DNA of 64,000 bases from an uncultured Oscillospiraceae bacterium (GCA_947625045.1 CANQMW010000001.1:62001-126000); one strand, 5' to 3'. Shown: positions 51,902-60,487, counted from the first letter of the stretch. Numbers and translations are program-made. The notes: generated by a model not told the origin, from the sequence alone.

Positions 51902-52004
51902 GCCCTCGCCTCCTTGTCGGGGCCATTATATATCTTGCATTTTTATATTGGAAATACTATAATCAAATCATAACGATAAGCAAAACAATATAAAAGGTGA
52001 TGCC

Positions 52005-52916
52005 ATGACCATACGCCACATCAAAATATTCCTGGCCATCTGCGAGGCTGGGTGCAACACCACCAAGGCCGCCGAGGCCCTGCACATGTCCCAGCCGGCG
52101 GTGAGCCTGGCCCTCCGGGAGCTGGAGCAGTATTACGGCGTGGCTCTGTTCGATAGGATGGGGCGGCGGCTGAAGATCACGGACGCGGGAACACGCTTCC
52201 GGGACTACGCCCTGCATATCGCCCGGCTTTTCGACGACATGGAGAAGGGGATGAAGGACTGGGACGCCTTCGGCCTCATCCGGGTGGGGGCCAGCGTCAC
52301 CATCGGGGCCCAGTTTCTGCCCAGCTATGTGAAGGCGTTTTATGACCGCTATCCTGGCACAGAGGTGCACGCTCTGGTGGCCCCCTCCGAACAGTTAGAG
52401 GCGGAGATCATGGCCAACACCCTGGACCTGGCCCTCATCGAGGGCGTGCCCCACAGCTCGGACCTGGTGAGCGAGAGCTATATGGAGGACGAGCTGGCGG
52501 TCATATGCGCCCCGGACCTGTTTCCCTCCGGCGCACGGCTCACTCTGGAGCAGTTCAGGGCGCAGAGATTCCTCCTGCGGGAGCAGGGCAGCGGCACCCG
52601 TGAGGTGTTCGACCGGACGACGGCTTCCGCCGGGTTCCATGTGGAGCCTATATGGGAGGCCATGAGCACCACCGCCCTGGTGAACGCGGTCATCCGCGGC
52701 CTGGGCGTGGCGGTGCTGCCCCATCGGATGGTGATGGGGCCTATTGAGCGGGGGCTGGTGAACACGGTGACGGTGGAGGGCCTGACCTTCCGGCGGGAGT
52801 TTCGCATGATCTGGCACCGGGAGAAATACCTGACAGCGGCGGCCCGTGCCTTTCTGGACCTGTGCCGGAACTACGAGATGGATTACCCCTTGCCGAAGTA
52901 TAATGGCCTGTTTTAG
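52005..52916 (+). CDS. LysR-family regulator (of the chromate transporter)
   Basis: A 303-aa LysR regulator. Winged helix 1-60 ('TTKAAEALHMSQPAVSLALR'), effector domain 90-300. It faces the chr operon across an AT-rich 103-bp region and so probably activates it; no exact T-N11-A box was settled. AAAGGTGATGCC before ATG 52005. Effector unknown. Confidence 0.9.
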   Translation: MTIRHIKIFLAICEAGCNTTKAAEALHMSQPAVSLALRELEQYYGVALFDRMGRRLKITDAGTRFRDYALHIARLFDDMEKGMKDWDAFGLIRVGASVTIGAQFLPSYVKAFYDRYPGTEVHALVAPSEQLEAEIMANTLDLALIEGVPHSSDLVSESYMEDELAVICAPDLFPSGARLTLEQFRAQRFLLREQGSGTREVFDRTTASAGFHVEPIWEAMSTTALVNAVIRGLGVAVLPHRMVMGPIERGLVNTVTVEGLTFRREFRMIWHREKYLTAAARAFLDLCRNYEMDYPLPKYNGLF

Positions 52917-52938
52917 GAGAGTTGTTTTGCTGACAAAA

Positions 52939-52975
52939 AAGCGACGGGAGACATCATGGTCTCCCGTCGCTTCAA
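52939..52975 (+). terminator. Terminator of the LysR gene
   Basis: A 14-bp perfect stem (52939-52952 / 52959-52972) with A6 before and TT after. Confidence 0.8.
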
Positions 52976-52981
52976 AATACT

Positions 52982-54347
52982 ATGCCTTGTTTGGATGCTC
53001 CATCAAATGAGAAATTCACTGAAATATATAATTTTCATATAAATATAATTATACGAAATACGGTCGTGCTGACCGGCGCCCGCCGCGTGGGGAAGACCAC
53101 CATCGAGTATCAGATGATCGATACCCTTATAAAGCGCGGCGTCTCACCGCAGCAGATCGTCTTCATCTCCCTGGACCACCCCATGCTCAAGCTCAGCGGA
53201 TGATATCCTGGAGTGTTACCATGAGAACGTCTGGCCTACGCAGGATGTCTACTATTTCTTCGATGAGGTCCAGTATGCCGCCGGCTGGGACAAGTGGCTC
53301 AAGACGATATACGACACCCAGCCGGAGACAAAGTGCGTCGCCACCGGCTCCGCCAGTCCGGCGCTGGTCCGGGGGAGCGCCGAAAGCGGAGCGGGGCGCT
53401 GGAGCGTCATCCAGGTGCCGACCCTGTCCTTCTTTGAATACTGCTCCCTGATCGGTGTGGATGTACCGGAGCTGGGCGCTGATGTCCGGCCGACGGCCTT
53501 TGTGCACATGACCCAGCCGGAGCGCACACAGGTCATGATGAGCCTGGCGCCGGTCCAAAACCATTTTTCCCGCTATCTGCGGGTGGGGGGCTTCCCGGAG
53601 CTTGCTCTGGCCAGCAATGAGCTATTGGCCCGGCAGGTCATGCGCGAGGACGTGGTGGACAAGGTCCTGAAACGGGACCTGCCCTCGCTTTATAGTATCC
53701 GCAGTCCGCTGGAACTGGAGCGCATTTTCCTCTATCTGTGCAACGTCTCCTCCAACATCGTCTCTTTCTCGGCGATCGCGCGGGAGCTGGACGGCGTCTC
53801 CCGGGCGACCGTGGAAAACTACGTGAAGTACCTGGAGAGCGCGAACCTCATCTTCCAGAGCTGGCCGGTAGATATGGGTGGCCGGAAGGCACTGAAGATG
53901 CAGCCGAAGATATATATCGCGGATGCGGCCATCAGAAACGCGGTCCTGATGGATAACGATATGCTGACGGACCCTGTCGAACTGGGCAGGATCGTGGAGA
54001 CAGCGGTATACAAGCATGTGGCCAGCTTTACTTATCAGCAGGCCGCGAAGGTCGGGTATTCCCGCGGCGGTCCGAAGGATCAGGAGATCGATATAGTGGT
54101 GGAGTACGCAAATACTCGCAGGATCCTCATCGAGGTCAAGTACCGGGAGCAGGCGCCCATCTCCGACGATGACGCGATCGTTGAACTGAGCAAGGAGGCG
54201 GAAGCGGCCATCATCGTCACCAAACGGGCCGATGACTATGGAACGCACCACGCGCCGGACGGGAGAGAGCTGATCCGCATCCCTGCGTTCGCGTTCCTGT
54301 ACCTGCTCGGCAATGCGGAGAAACATGGGTATAAGGGACGTGAATAA
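52982..54347 (+). pseudogene. DUF4143-type AAA ATPase, frameshifted
   Basis: Two frames make one ATPase of about 450 aa. 52982-53203 has Walker A 'GARRVGKTT' and stops after 'LKLSG'. The other frame continues from 'DDILECYHENVWPTQ' through Walker B 'YYFFDEVQ' and 'CVATGSASPALVRG' to TAA at 54347, including the DUF4143 DNA-binding/nuclease-like end 'KDQEIDIVVEYANTRRILIE'. A one-base insertion near 53201 explains the break. The first 25 residues are AT-rich and unlike the family, so the 5' end may also be replaced. Confidence 0.82.
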
Positions 54348-54371
54348 AACACATTTGACAGTCTGAGCATA

Positions 54372-54426
54372 CCTAAGAAAAAGAGCTTTGAGGATAGGGC
54401 GTGGTTTAACTCTTTTCAAAACATAT
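54372..54426 (+). repeat. 55-bp direct repeat, right copy (att-like)
   Basis: Exact copy of 42149-42203, here outside any gene, 25 bp after the ATPase remnant and just before the LysR promoter. It keeps the nitroreductase 3' coding sequence without the gene. Confidence 0.9.
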
Positions 54427-54440
54427 AACGGTATCCTACC

Positions 54441-54470
54441 TTGCCAGACGCGGCTTTATCGTGTTATACT
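54441..54470 (+). promoter_or_regulatory. Promoter of LysR-LacI, twin of the LytTR promoter
   Basis: TTGCCA at 54441-54446, 18-bp spacer, TATACT at 54465-54470 with TGT extended -10. The stretch 54431-54473 aligns with 60477-60520 with few changes. Confidence 0.75.
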
Positions 54471-54486
54471 GATGCCCGAAAGGGCG

Positions 54487-55398
54487 GTGAGCGGTTTGTA
54501 TAATCCCCAGCTGGAGACTTTTGTCCGGGTGGCGGATGCGGGCAGCTTCAACAAGGCGGCGGACGACGCTTTCATCACGCCCACGGCGGTCATCAAGCAG
54601 ATCAACCTGCTGGAATCGGAGCTGGACCTGAAGCTCTTTGTCCGCAGCCACCGGGGGCTCACGCTCACCAAGGCGGGCGAATCCCTCTACCGGGACGCCA
54701 AGTACATGATGGACTACTCCCGCCGGGCCATCGCCCGCGCCCACGCCGCCATGCAGGAGGAGTACGGCGTGGTGCGCATCGGCACCTCGCCCATGACCCC
54801 GGCCCAGCTTCTCACCGACCTGTGGCCCCAGATCCACGAGCGGTGCGGGGACGTGAGCTTTCAGCTGGTCCCCTTTGAGAACACCCCGGAGAACGCCCGG
54901 GAGATACTACGCAACCTGGGAGAGAACATCGACGTGGTGACGGGCATCTTCGACGAGACGCTGCTGGCCCTGCGCCAATGCGCGGGCTTTGAAATATCCC
55001 GCGAGCCCATCTGCTGCGCCGTGAGCATCTATCACCCCCTGGCGGCCAAAGATGTTTTGACGCCGGAGGACCTGGCCGGGGAGGAACTGCTGCTGATCCA
55101 CCGGGGATGGAGCAGGTACATGGACGAGCTGCGGGATGACCTTACGCAGAACCACCCGGACGTGCAGATCACGGATTTCGATTTCTATGATATGAGCATC
55201 TTCAACCGCTGCGAGCAGAGCCGGAACATGCTCGCGGTGATTGGCAAGTGGTCATGCGTCCATCCCATGCTGAAGGTGCTGCCGGTAGCGTGGGACCACG
55301 CCATCCCCTTTGGCATCCTTCACCCGCCTGAGCCGTCGCCTATGCTGGCCCGGTTCCTGGACGCGGTGCGGGCCGTGGTGCAGGAAAATGGAAGATAA
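54487..55398 (+). CDS. LysR-family regulator
   Basis: About 303 aa. The LysR winged helix is 'LETFVRVADAGSFNKAADDA' and 'ITPTAVIKQINLLESEL', followed by a substrate domain. The frame is open from 54388, but the -10 at 54465 excludes starts before about 54477; GTG 54487 or TTG 54496 remain. It overlaps the following LacI gene by 11 bp. Two regulators of different families in one transcript, without a transporter, is unusual. Target unknown. Confidence 0.82.
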   Translation: MSGLYNPQLETFVRVADAGSFNKAADDAFITPTAVIKQINLLESELDLKLFVRSHRGLTLTKAGESLYRDAKYMMDYSRRAIARAHAAMQEEYGVVRIGTSPMTPAQLLTDLWPQIHERCGDVSFQLVPFENTPENAREILRNLGENIDVVTGIFDETLLALRQCAGFEISREPICCAVSIYHPLAAKDVLTPEDLAGEELLLIHRGWSRYMDELRDDLTQNHPDVQITDFDFYDMSIFNRCEQSRNMLAVIGKWSCVHPMLKVLPVAWDHAIPFGILHPPEPSPMLARFLDAVRAVVQENGR

Positions 55399-56416
55399 GG
55401 TACGTCTTTCGGATATCGCCTCGGAGCTGGGACTCAGCACGGCCACGGTCTCCTATGTGCTCCACGGCAAGACCGGCATGGTGTCGGAGCGGACGGCGAA
55501 CCGGGTGCGGCAGGCGCTGGAGGAGCGGGGGTATCTGCCCCGGGCGGCGGAGGTGCTGCTGGCAGAAAACCCGGCGAAGATCGTGGGCGTGGTCATAAAT
55601 GACCACGAGAAGTATGAGGCCCACATCCTGGAGGACGCCTTCATCGCCTCGGCCCTCAACGCCTTGAGCGCCGAGACGGCACGCCGCGGATTGCAGATGA
55701 TGGTGAAGGCTGTGCGTGACCTGGACGAGATCGTGTCCTTCGCCACTATGTGGAACCTGGAAGGGCTGGTGCTCATCGGCTTTTGCAGCGCGGATTACAA
55801 ACGCCTCCGGGAGAATATGCGCATCCCCTTTGTGGTCTATGACGCCTGCGGCGCCCGGACGGAGCGGACCTTTGCCGTCAACATCGACGACCGGGGCGGC
55901 GGCCGGCAGGTGGGGGAGTATTTCCGCCGCTGCGGCCATCGGCGTGCCCTGTGCCTTGCGGACAACGACGAGGACATGGACCATGCCCGCTGGGAGGGAT
56001 TTCGCGAGGGCTTCGGTGACGGCGCGGAGTTTTGGATGATCCCCATGGCAAAGCAAGAGCGTCTGGCGTTTTATGAAGCGCGGCTCCCGGCACTTTCTCC
56101 GTTCACGGCCATATTTGCTGTGTCGGACTACTACGCGGTGGAGCTGTGCCATTTCCTGACGGGCCACGGCGTCGCGGTGCCGGAGGAGATATCGGTGTGC
56201 GGCTTTGACGACGCGCCCCTGTGCGCCATGGTGTACCCCGCCCTCACCTCCGTCCGGCAGGACACGGCGGCCCGGGCCAAATGCGCCCTGGACGCCCTGC
56301 GGCGTCTGCGGGCCGGGGAGGCGGTGGAGATGTCCGTTACCCTCCCCACGGAACTAGTCGTGCGGGGGAGCACAAGGAACTGCGATATGACGCTGACAAC
56401 GGAAGAGGCGGACTGA
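55388..56416 (+). CDS. LacI-family regulator
   Basis: A 342-aa repressor: helix-turn-helix 'RLSDIASELGLSTATVSYVL' at 5-24, hinge helix and a periplasmic-binding-like sugar domain with 'GLVLIGFCS', 'GGGRQVGEYF' and 'ISVCGFDDAP'. ATG 55388 lies within the end of the LysR gene; the longer frame is a shadow. Effector probably a sugar, unproven. After the stop, a 12-bp unit (CAGGTACTCGA) is repeated in tandem at about 56429-56452. Confidence 0.87.
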   Translation: MEDKVRLSDIASELGLSTATVSYVLHGKTGMVSERTANRVRQALEERGYLPRAAEVLLAENPAKIVGVVINDHEKYEAHILEDAFIASALNALSAETARRGLQMMVKAVRDLDEIVSFATMWNLEGLVLIGFCSADYKRLRENMRIPFVVYDACGARTERTFAVNIDDRGGGRQVGEYFRRCGHRRALCLADNDEDMDHARWEGFREGFGDGAEFWMIPMAKQERLAFYEARLPALSPFTAIFAVSDYYAVELCHFLTGHGVAVPEEISVCGFDDAPLCAMVYPALTSVRQDTAARAKCALDALRRLRAGEAVEMSVTLPTELVVRGSTRNCDMTLTTEEAD

Positions 56417-56540
56417 TCGGTATTTAACAGGTACTCGACAGGTACTCGACCTGCGGTAGAGCCAGCAAGAATCAACTGCCGGTTCATGTTCATTCACATC
56501 GGTTTCAGATATGCTCGGGCCATGAAAGGAGGTGCCCGAT

Positions 56541-57170
56541 GTGGACCAGATCAAAATCGGAAAATTCATAGCGTCATGCAGAAAGGAACAGGGCATGACC
56601 CAGGCAGTCCTTGCCGAGAAACTCGGTATCAGCGACCGGGCCGTATCAAAGTGGGAAACGGGAAAATCCATGCCTGATTCCGGGATCATGCTGGAGCTGT
56701 GCGGTCTTCTGAAAATCAATGTCAACGAACTCCTGTCGGGCGAAAAGATCATGGCAGAATCCTATGACAAACGGGCAGAGGAAAATCTTCTGGCTATGAA
56801 GCGCCAGATCGAGGAAAAGAACCGGCAGATGCTGAGGACGGAATACTGGATCATCATTCCGGCTGTCCTTGCCGGGCTGGTCATGGTGTTTGTGGCATCG
56901 TTCGTAGAAATGCCCGCATGGTTAAGGGGCTTGCTGATCGCGTTTGCCCTTGTGATGATCTTCACGGTCGCTTTTATCGCGGTGGGCATTGAACAGAAGG
57001 CCGGATACTACGAGTGTCAAAAATGCGGCCACAGATATGTACCGACTTACTGGCAGACCAATCTCGCGCAGCACGCAGGCAGGACAAGATATATGAAATG
57101 CCCTGAATGCGGTAAACGAAGCTGGCAGAAGAAAGTGTTGACAAAGGAAGATCAGGCCCCCGTTTGTTGA
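56541..57170 (+). CDS. XRE regulator with two membrane spans and zinc ribbon
   Basis: A 209-aa protein with three parts: a Cro/XRE helix-turn-helix (5-60, 'MTQAVLAEKLGISDRAVSKW'), a short coiled coil and two membrane spans (about 103-121 and 128-150), and a C-terminal zinc ribbon (Cys159, 162, 187 and 190). This is a membrane-tethered transcription factor. AAAGGAGG at 56525-56532 gives 8-bp spacing to GTG 56541; the GTG at 56532 is inside that site. Upstream of a MATE gene, which it might control. Confidence 0.82.
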   Translation: MDQIKIGKFIASCRKEQGMTQAVLAEKLGISDRAVSKWETGKSMPDSGIMLELCGLLKINVNELLSGEKIMAESYDKRAEENLLAMKRQIEEKNRQMLRTEYWIIIPAVLAGLVMVFVASFVEMPAWLRGLLIAFALVMIFTVAFIAVGIEQKAGYYECQKCGHRYVPTYWQTNLAQHAGRTRYMKCPECGKRSWQKKVLTKEDQAPVC

Positions 57171-57236
57171 AATATTTCGTTGTCGTCTTTAACAAAATAA
57201 CATTCTGATTTTTGTCACACCTTACATATTTAAGTT

Positions 57237-57266
57237 TTGCAATCACGCCTCCTGACGGGGTATCAT
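57237..57266 (+). promoter_or_regulatory. Promoter of the MATE gene
   Basis: TTGCAA at 57237-57242, 18-bp spacer, TATCAT at 57261-57266. Confidence 0.55.
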
Positions 57267-57281
57267 CGACCTGTCAGGAGG
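57248..57281. promoter_or_regulatory. Dyad flanking the MATE -10 box
   Basis: CCTCCTGAC (57248-57256) and GTCAGGAGG (57273-57281) are perfect inverted arms, 16 bp apart, with the -10 between them. The right arm also contains the MATE ribosome site. If transcription starts near 57273 the left arm is not in the mRNA, so a protein operator fits better than an RNA hairpin. Confidence 0.5.
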
Positions 57282-57288
57282 TGCTTTT

Positions 57289-58614
57289 ATGGAAAAACAG
57301 TCTTTTTTCCGTTCCGTCTGTGCCCTTGCCATTCCCGTGGCGCTGCAGTCCATGCTCCAGGCGTCCTTCGGCGTGGTGGACCAGGTCATGATCGGCCAGC
57401 TGGGCGCCGTGGAAGTGGCGGCGGTGGGACTGGCCGGGAAATTCACAGGGATATTCAACGTGGTCATATCCGCCGTGGGCGCGGTGGCCGGGATCATGCT
57501 CTCCCAGTACATAGGACAGAAAAACGCCGCCGAGACGCGGCGGAGCCTGGCGGTCAATCTGCGGGTATGCTTCTGCCTCGCCGCGCTGTTCATGCTGGCC
57601 GGCGCCGCCGTCCCGGAGCGGATCATGGGCCTCTACATCAACGATAGCGCGACAGCGGAAACGGCGGGGCGGTATCTGGCCATCGTGTCCGGCACCTTCC
57701 TCCCTGCGGCGGGGATCACCATACTGTCCACCCATTTGCGGTGTATGGAAAAGGCGTCTCTGCCGCTCTACGCCGGGCTCGCGTCGGCGGCGGTCAACAC
57801 CGGCCTCAACTGGATATTGATCTTCGGAAAGCTGGGCGTGCCGGCCCTCGGCGTCACGGGAGCGGCGCTGGCGACGCTGATCTCCCAGCTCGTCTATTTC
57901 CTGGTCATCCTTGGGATGTATGCCAAATATCGGGAGCAAGCGGAGAGAGCCCCGGCCGGCCCCTTTGCATGGGGCCAGTACCTTTCCATGCTGTTGCCGC
58001 TGCTGGTCAGCGAATCCATGTGGGTCCTGGGCGAAAACGTGTACGCGGGCATTTACGGCCACTTGGGCACCGACGCCACCGCCGCCATGACGCTGACGAA
58101 CCCCGTCCAGTCCCTGGCCATCGGAGCGTTGTGCGGCCTGAGCCAGGCGGCGGCGATCCTCATCGGCAAGCGCCTTGGGGACGGGGACCGGGACATGGCC
58201 TACCGGGAGGCGAGAAAGCTCCTGTTCTACGGCTGGGTGGGCTCCATGCTGCTGTCCGCGGTGATCGCCTGCACCGGGCATTGGTATGTTCGTATCTTCA
58301 ACGTGGAGGCGCCCATCCGGGAGCTGATACGCCAGATCCTCACCGCCTACGCTGTGGTGCTGCCCTTTAAGGTGCTGAATATGATCGTCGGCAGCGGCAT
58401 ATTGCGCAGCGGCGGGAAGACGAAATACGTCATGGTCATCGACCTTGTGGGCACCTGGGTATTCGGCGTTCCCATGGGGCTTTTCGCCGCGTTCGTGTAC
58501 CACTGGACCATCCCTTGGGTCTACCTCACCCTGTCCCTGGAGGAGTGCGTGCGGCTGGCCATCTCCCTTGTGGTATTCGAGCGGCGCGGCTGGATGAACC
58601 AGCTGAAAGCGTGA
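57289..58614 (+). CDS. MATE-family efflux transporter
   Basis: A 441-aa protein with about 12 spans in two homologous halves; 'PVALQSMLQASFGVVDQVMIG' (12-32, split here as the first helix motif) and the matching 'LPLLVSESMWVLGENVYAG' start the halves. MATE proteins export cationic drugs, flavins or metabolites with Na+ or H+. CAGGAGG 6 bp before ATG 57289. Single gene with a terminator downstream. Confidence 0.92.
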   Translation: MEKQSFFRSVCALAIPVALQSMLQASFGVVDQVMIGQLGAVEVAAVGLAGKFTGIFNVVISAVGAVAGIMLSQYIGQKNAAETRRSLAVNLRVCFCLAALFMLAGAAVPERIMGLYINDSATAETAGRYLAIVSGTFLPAAGITILSTHLRCMEKASLPLYAGLASAAVNTGLNWILIFGKLGVPALGVTGAALATLISQLVYFLVILGMYAKYREQAERAPAGPFAWGQYLSMLLPLLVSESMWVLGENVYAGIYGHLGTDATAAMTLTNPVQSLAIGALCGLSQAAAILIGKRLGDGDRDMAYREARKLLFYGWVGSMLLSAVIACTGHWYVRIFNVEAPIRELIRQILTAYAVVLPFKVLNMIVGSGILRSGGKTKYVMVIDLVGTWVFGVPMGLFAAFVYHWTIPWVYLTLSLEECVRLAISLVVFERRGWMNQLKA

Positions 58615-58654
58615 GGGCAAAGAGCTATAACCTTTGGGTTTATACTTATGAACT

Positions 58655-58687
58655 GATCGGGACTTCTCAAGAGGTCCCGGTCTTTTT
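58655..58687 (+). terminator. Terminator of the MATE gene
   Basis: A 12-bp stem (58655-58666 / 58671-58682, two G-U pairs) with TCAA loop and T5. Confidence 0.88.
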
Positions 58688-58689
58688 AT

Positions 58690-58805
58690 AATATGACCAT
58701 GGAATATACTCCAGACAGGGGGGCGCGAAACGCTTCGCCCTTTATATCGCCTTCGTGATGGCCTTATCCCTGGTCACGGGACTTATCGTGAATCTGGTCG
58801 TATGA
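58690..58805 (+). pseudogene. C-terminal scrap of a membrane protein
   Basis: A frame without start codon reads 'KRFALYIAFVMALSLVTG' and on to 'LIVNLVV' before TGA 58803-58805. One hydrophobic helix at a high-GC codon bias suggests the tail of a lost membrane protein. Nothing else is seen in 58615-58915 apart from the terminator. Confidence 0.3.
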
Positions 58806-58915
58806 ACCCGCATCCCTGGCGGATTCTCCGCCAGGGGGCAGTTCTTGTGAAGTCCGGGCTGGTGTGGTATATTTCTTGTTAGAACGACAAATCGGGGTCA
58901 TAAGGATGAGTATGT

Positions 58916-59350
58916 ATGCATAAAAAGAAAGGCAAAATGATCATAGCTCTGCTGGTAGCTGCATTTGTTGTGGTTACTGCGGTTGTTTGGATTTTTACAC
59001 CTGAGCAACGGGTCGCTTTTTTTGTCCGAACGCATAGTGAAAATCTGTTTGAAATCGTTTCTGCTTGTTTAGCTGGGGAACATTTTGCCGAAAGTTATCG
59101 TGGGGTAAGCGTCAACGGTCTATATGATGGGGAGCATCCTATCGTCCAATTCTATACGTTTGGCTGGGGATTGATCCCATATATGGGATTCTATTATTCA
59201 CCTGATGACAAACCCGCTGCCTTTCAGAATGTAAATGTAGAGTTAACGCCTGTGAGTGATAATAGATGGGAATGGACAGACGGAACGGACAATCGCGGTA
59301 TGACAAAGAAAATTGATGACTGTTGGTATTACTATGAAGCCTGGCTTTGA
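58916..59350 (+). CDS. Hypothetical membrane-anchored protein
   Basis: A 144-aa protein. A single N-terminal hydrophobic segment (7-28) acts as anchor or uncleaved signal; the extracellular part has 'FTFGWGLIPYMGFYYS'-like aromatic stretches, 'ELTPVSDNRWEWTDGTDNRG' and 'DDCWYYYEAWL'. I have no named family for it. AAGGATGAG lies before ATG 58916. AT-rich compared with the flanks. Stands alone. Confidence 0.65.
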   Translation: MHKKKGKMIIALLVAAFVVVTAVVWIFTPEQRVAFFVRTHSENLFEIVSACLAGEHFAESYRGVSVNGLYDGEHPIVQFYTFGWGLIPYMGFYYSPDDKPAAFQNVNVELTPVSDNRWEWTDGTDNRGMTKKIDDCWYYYEAWL

Positions 59351-59424
59351 AAGAATGAGAAATGACGTGGGTTCCTATTTTCCGTGCTAAAAAACCAGAT
59401 GTGACAAACAGAATACAAATGATC

Positions 59425-59466
59425 ATAACTGCGGCAGGGTATGACCCGACCGCAGTTATAACTTTT
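59425..59466 (+). terminator. Terminator after the 144-aa gene
   Basis: A 10-bp stem (59425-59434 / 59450-59459) enclosing a second GGGT/ACCC stem, followed by a T5 run. 59351-59424 shows nothing else. Confidence 0.75.
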
Positions 59467-59704
59467 TGTGTGGACTGATGGACCAAAAGAGACTTCTCTT
59501 GTAGGCGTTCATGGGGTAGAATAAACTCATTAAACATAGAAGGAGGAACGTCATGCTCTGGAGACTGATGCCTGTGCTGGCCGCCGCGAAGCGGACCATG
59601 AACGTGCTCTCCCGGAGGTCGCGCAGCGTGGCCCGCAGGGCGCCGGAGACGGTGTTCTCCACACCCCGGGTCATATAGGTTTGTATGTCAAATCTCTCGT
59701 CCAT
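59456..59704 (-). pseudogene. Radical SAM protein, only the N-terminal 43 residues remain
   Basis: From ATG 59704 the frame reads 'MDERFDIQTYMTRGVENTV', then 'SGALRATLRDLRESTFMVRF' and 'AAAS'. This is the lead segment of a radical SAM family whose next part should reach the 'SCNLHCAGCY' Fe-S motif. Instead, after about 59575 the frame enters unrelated sequence and stops at 59456. On the plus strand just there, AGAAGGAGG and ATG 59553 are the leftover start of another gene, so the junction at about 59560-59575 is a deletion or rearrangement scar. Confidence 0.65.
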
Positions 59705-59709
59705 TGCTC

Positions 59710-59856
59710 TCACTCCCTCGCCGTCAGCTTCCCGATGATCTCGTAAAGCGTCCCGTAGAGCGCCGCCGCTTTCTTCGGCTCCAGCTGGACACAGGCGGCC
59801 AGCCGGCCGGGGACGGTGACGGCCCGCTCCCGCAGCGCCGCGTATTTGTCTTCCAT
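59710..59856 (-). CDS. Small 48-aa protein ahead of the radical SAM remnant
   Basis: ATG 59856 with GAGGAGGAG upstream encodes 'MEDKYAALRERAVTVPGRLA', then 'ACVQLEPKKAAALYGTLYEI' to TGA at 59710. It is helical and charged. It ends 5 bp before the radical SAM start, so it was the first gene of that operon. It could be a small accessory protein of the radical SAM enzyme; no family recognised. Confidence 0.55.
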   Translation of the reverse strand: MEDKYAALRERAVTVPGRLAACVQLEPKKAAALYGTLYEIIGKLTARE

Positions 59857-59982
59857 TTGCTCCTCCTCTCTCAACTACAGACGATGCCCACGACTGCCTG
59901 TCAGCCGTGGGCATATCGTTTTTTCAGGCGTTCTGCTCCGCCCACGCGACCCAGAGCGCCTCGTCTTTTTTACTGTTTTGCG

Positions 59983-60291
59983 TTATGCTGTCAGCTCGGC
60001 CTGCTCCGCTTCATAGGCGGCGCGGACGGCCCGAGCAAGCTGGCCGGCGCAGAAGGAGTGTATCTCCTCGTCGGTGCCGGGGGCCTGGTCCATGAACTGG
60101 TTGCAGGGGAAGTCCAGTATTTCCAGACCGTCCTTCTGATGCAGCTCATACAGGTCCTGCAGTTCGTCATACTGGGGCGTGAAGCCGCAGCCGGTAGCGG
60201 TATTGACGATGAGAAGCACCTTGCCCTTATACTGCGCCAGGGATACCTCGCTTCCGTCCTGCGCTTTTACCGTGAAGTCATAAATGTTCAT
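59983..60291 (-). pseudogene. Glutathione peroxidase, C-terminally truncated
   Basis: 102 aa instead of about 160-180. 'MNIYDFTVKAQDGSEVSL', the Cys motif 'VNTATGCGFTPQY', the Gln loop 'EILDFPCNQF' and 'EEIHSFC' match the glutathione/thioredoxin peroxidase family. After 'FCAGQ' the sequence becomes an Ala/Glu-rich tail and stops, so the conserved Trp/Asn part of the active site is missing. ATG 60291 has AAAGGAG at good distance; 60315 is also open. Probably inactive. Confidence 0.75.
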
Positions 60292-60315
60292 TGTACGTTC
60301 TCCTTTGACACTCAT

Positions 60316-60476
60316 TTATTCAATATCGCGAGATTAACTTAAGCATAATACAAAATTGTTTACGTGTCAATAGGATGCAATACAAAAATGAGCGCGGTCC
60401 CGGGGATAGCGGGTGAACGTCAGCTCTCCGCCGGCAAGCTCCTCCAGCATGGCCCGGACGGCGCGGGATAGACAAT
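60316..60476. other. Intergenic region with an old minus-strand coding trace
   Basis: AT-rich up to about 60390, then a GC-rich stretch reading on the minus strand 'RAVRAMLEELAGGELTFTRY' and 'PRDRAHF' without start or stop, likely the remains of another gene. No intact feature. Confidence 0.3.
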
Positions 60477-60487
60477 GTATCCCTATC

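Noticed and set aside
56429-56453. Tandem CAGGTACTCGA repeat as a regulatory iteron
   Set aside because: Only two copies and no conserved context; too little to call a site.
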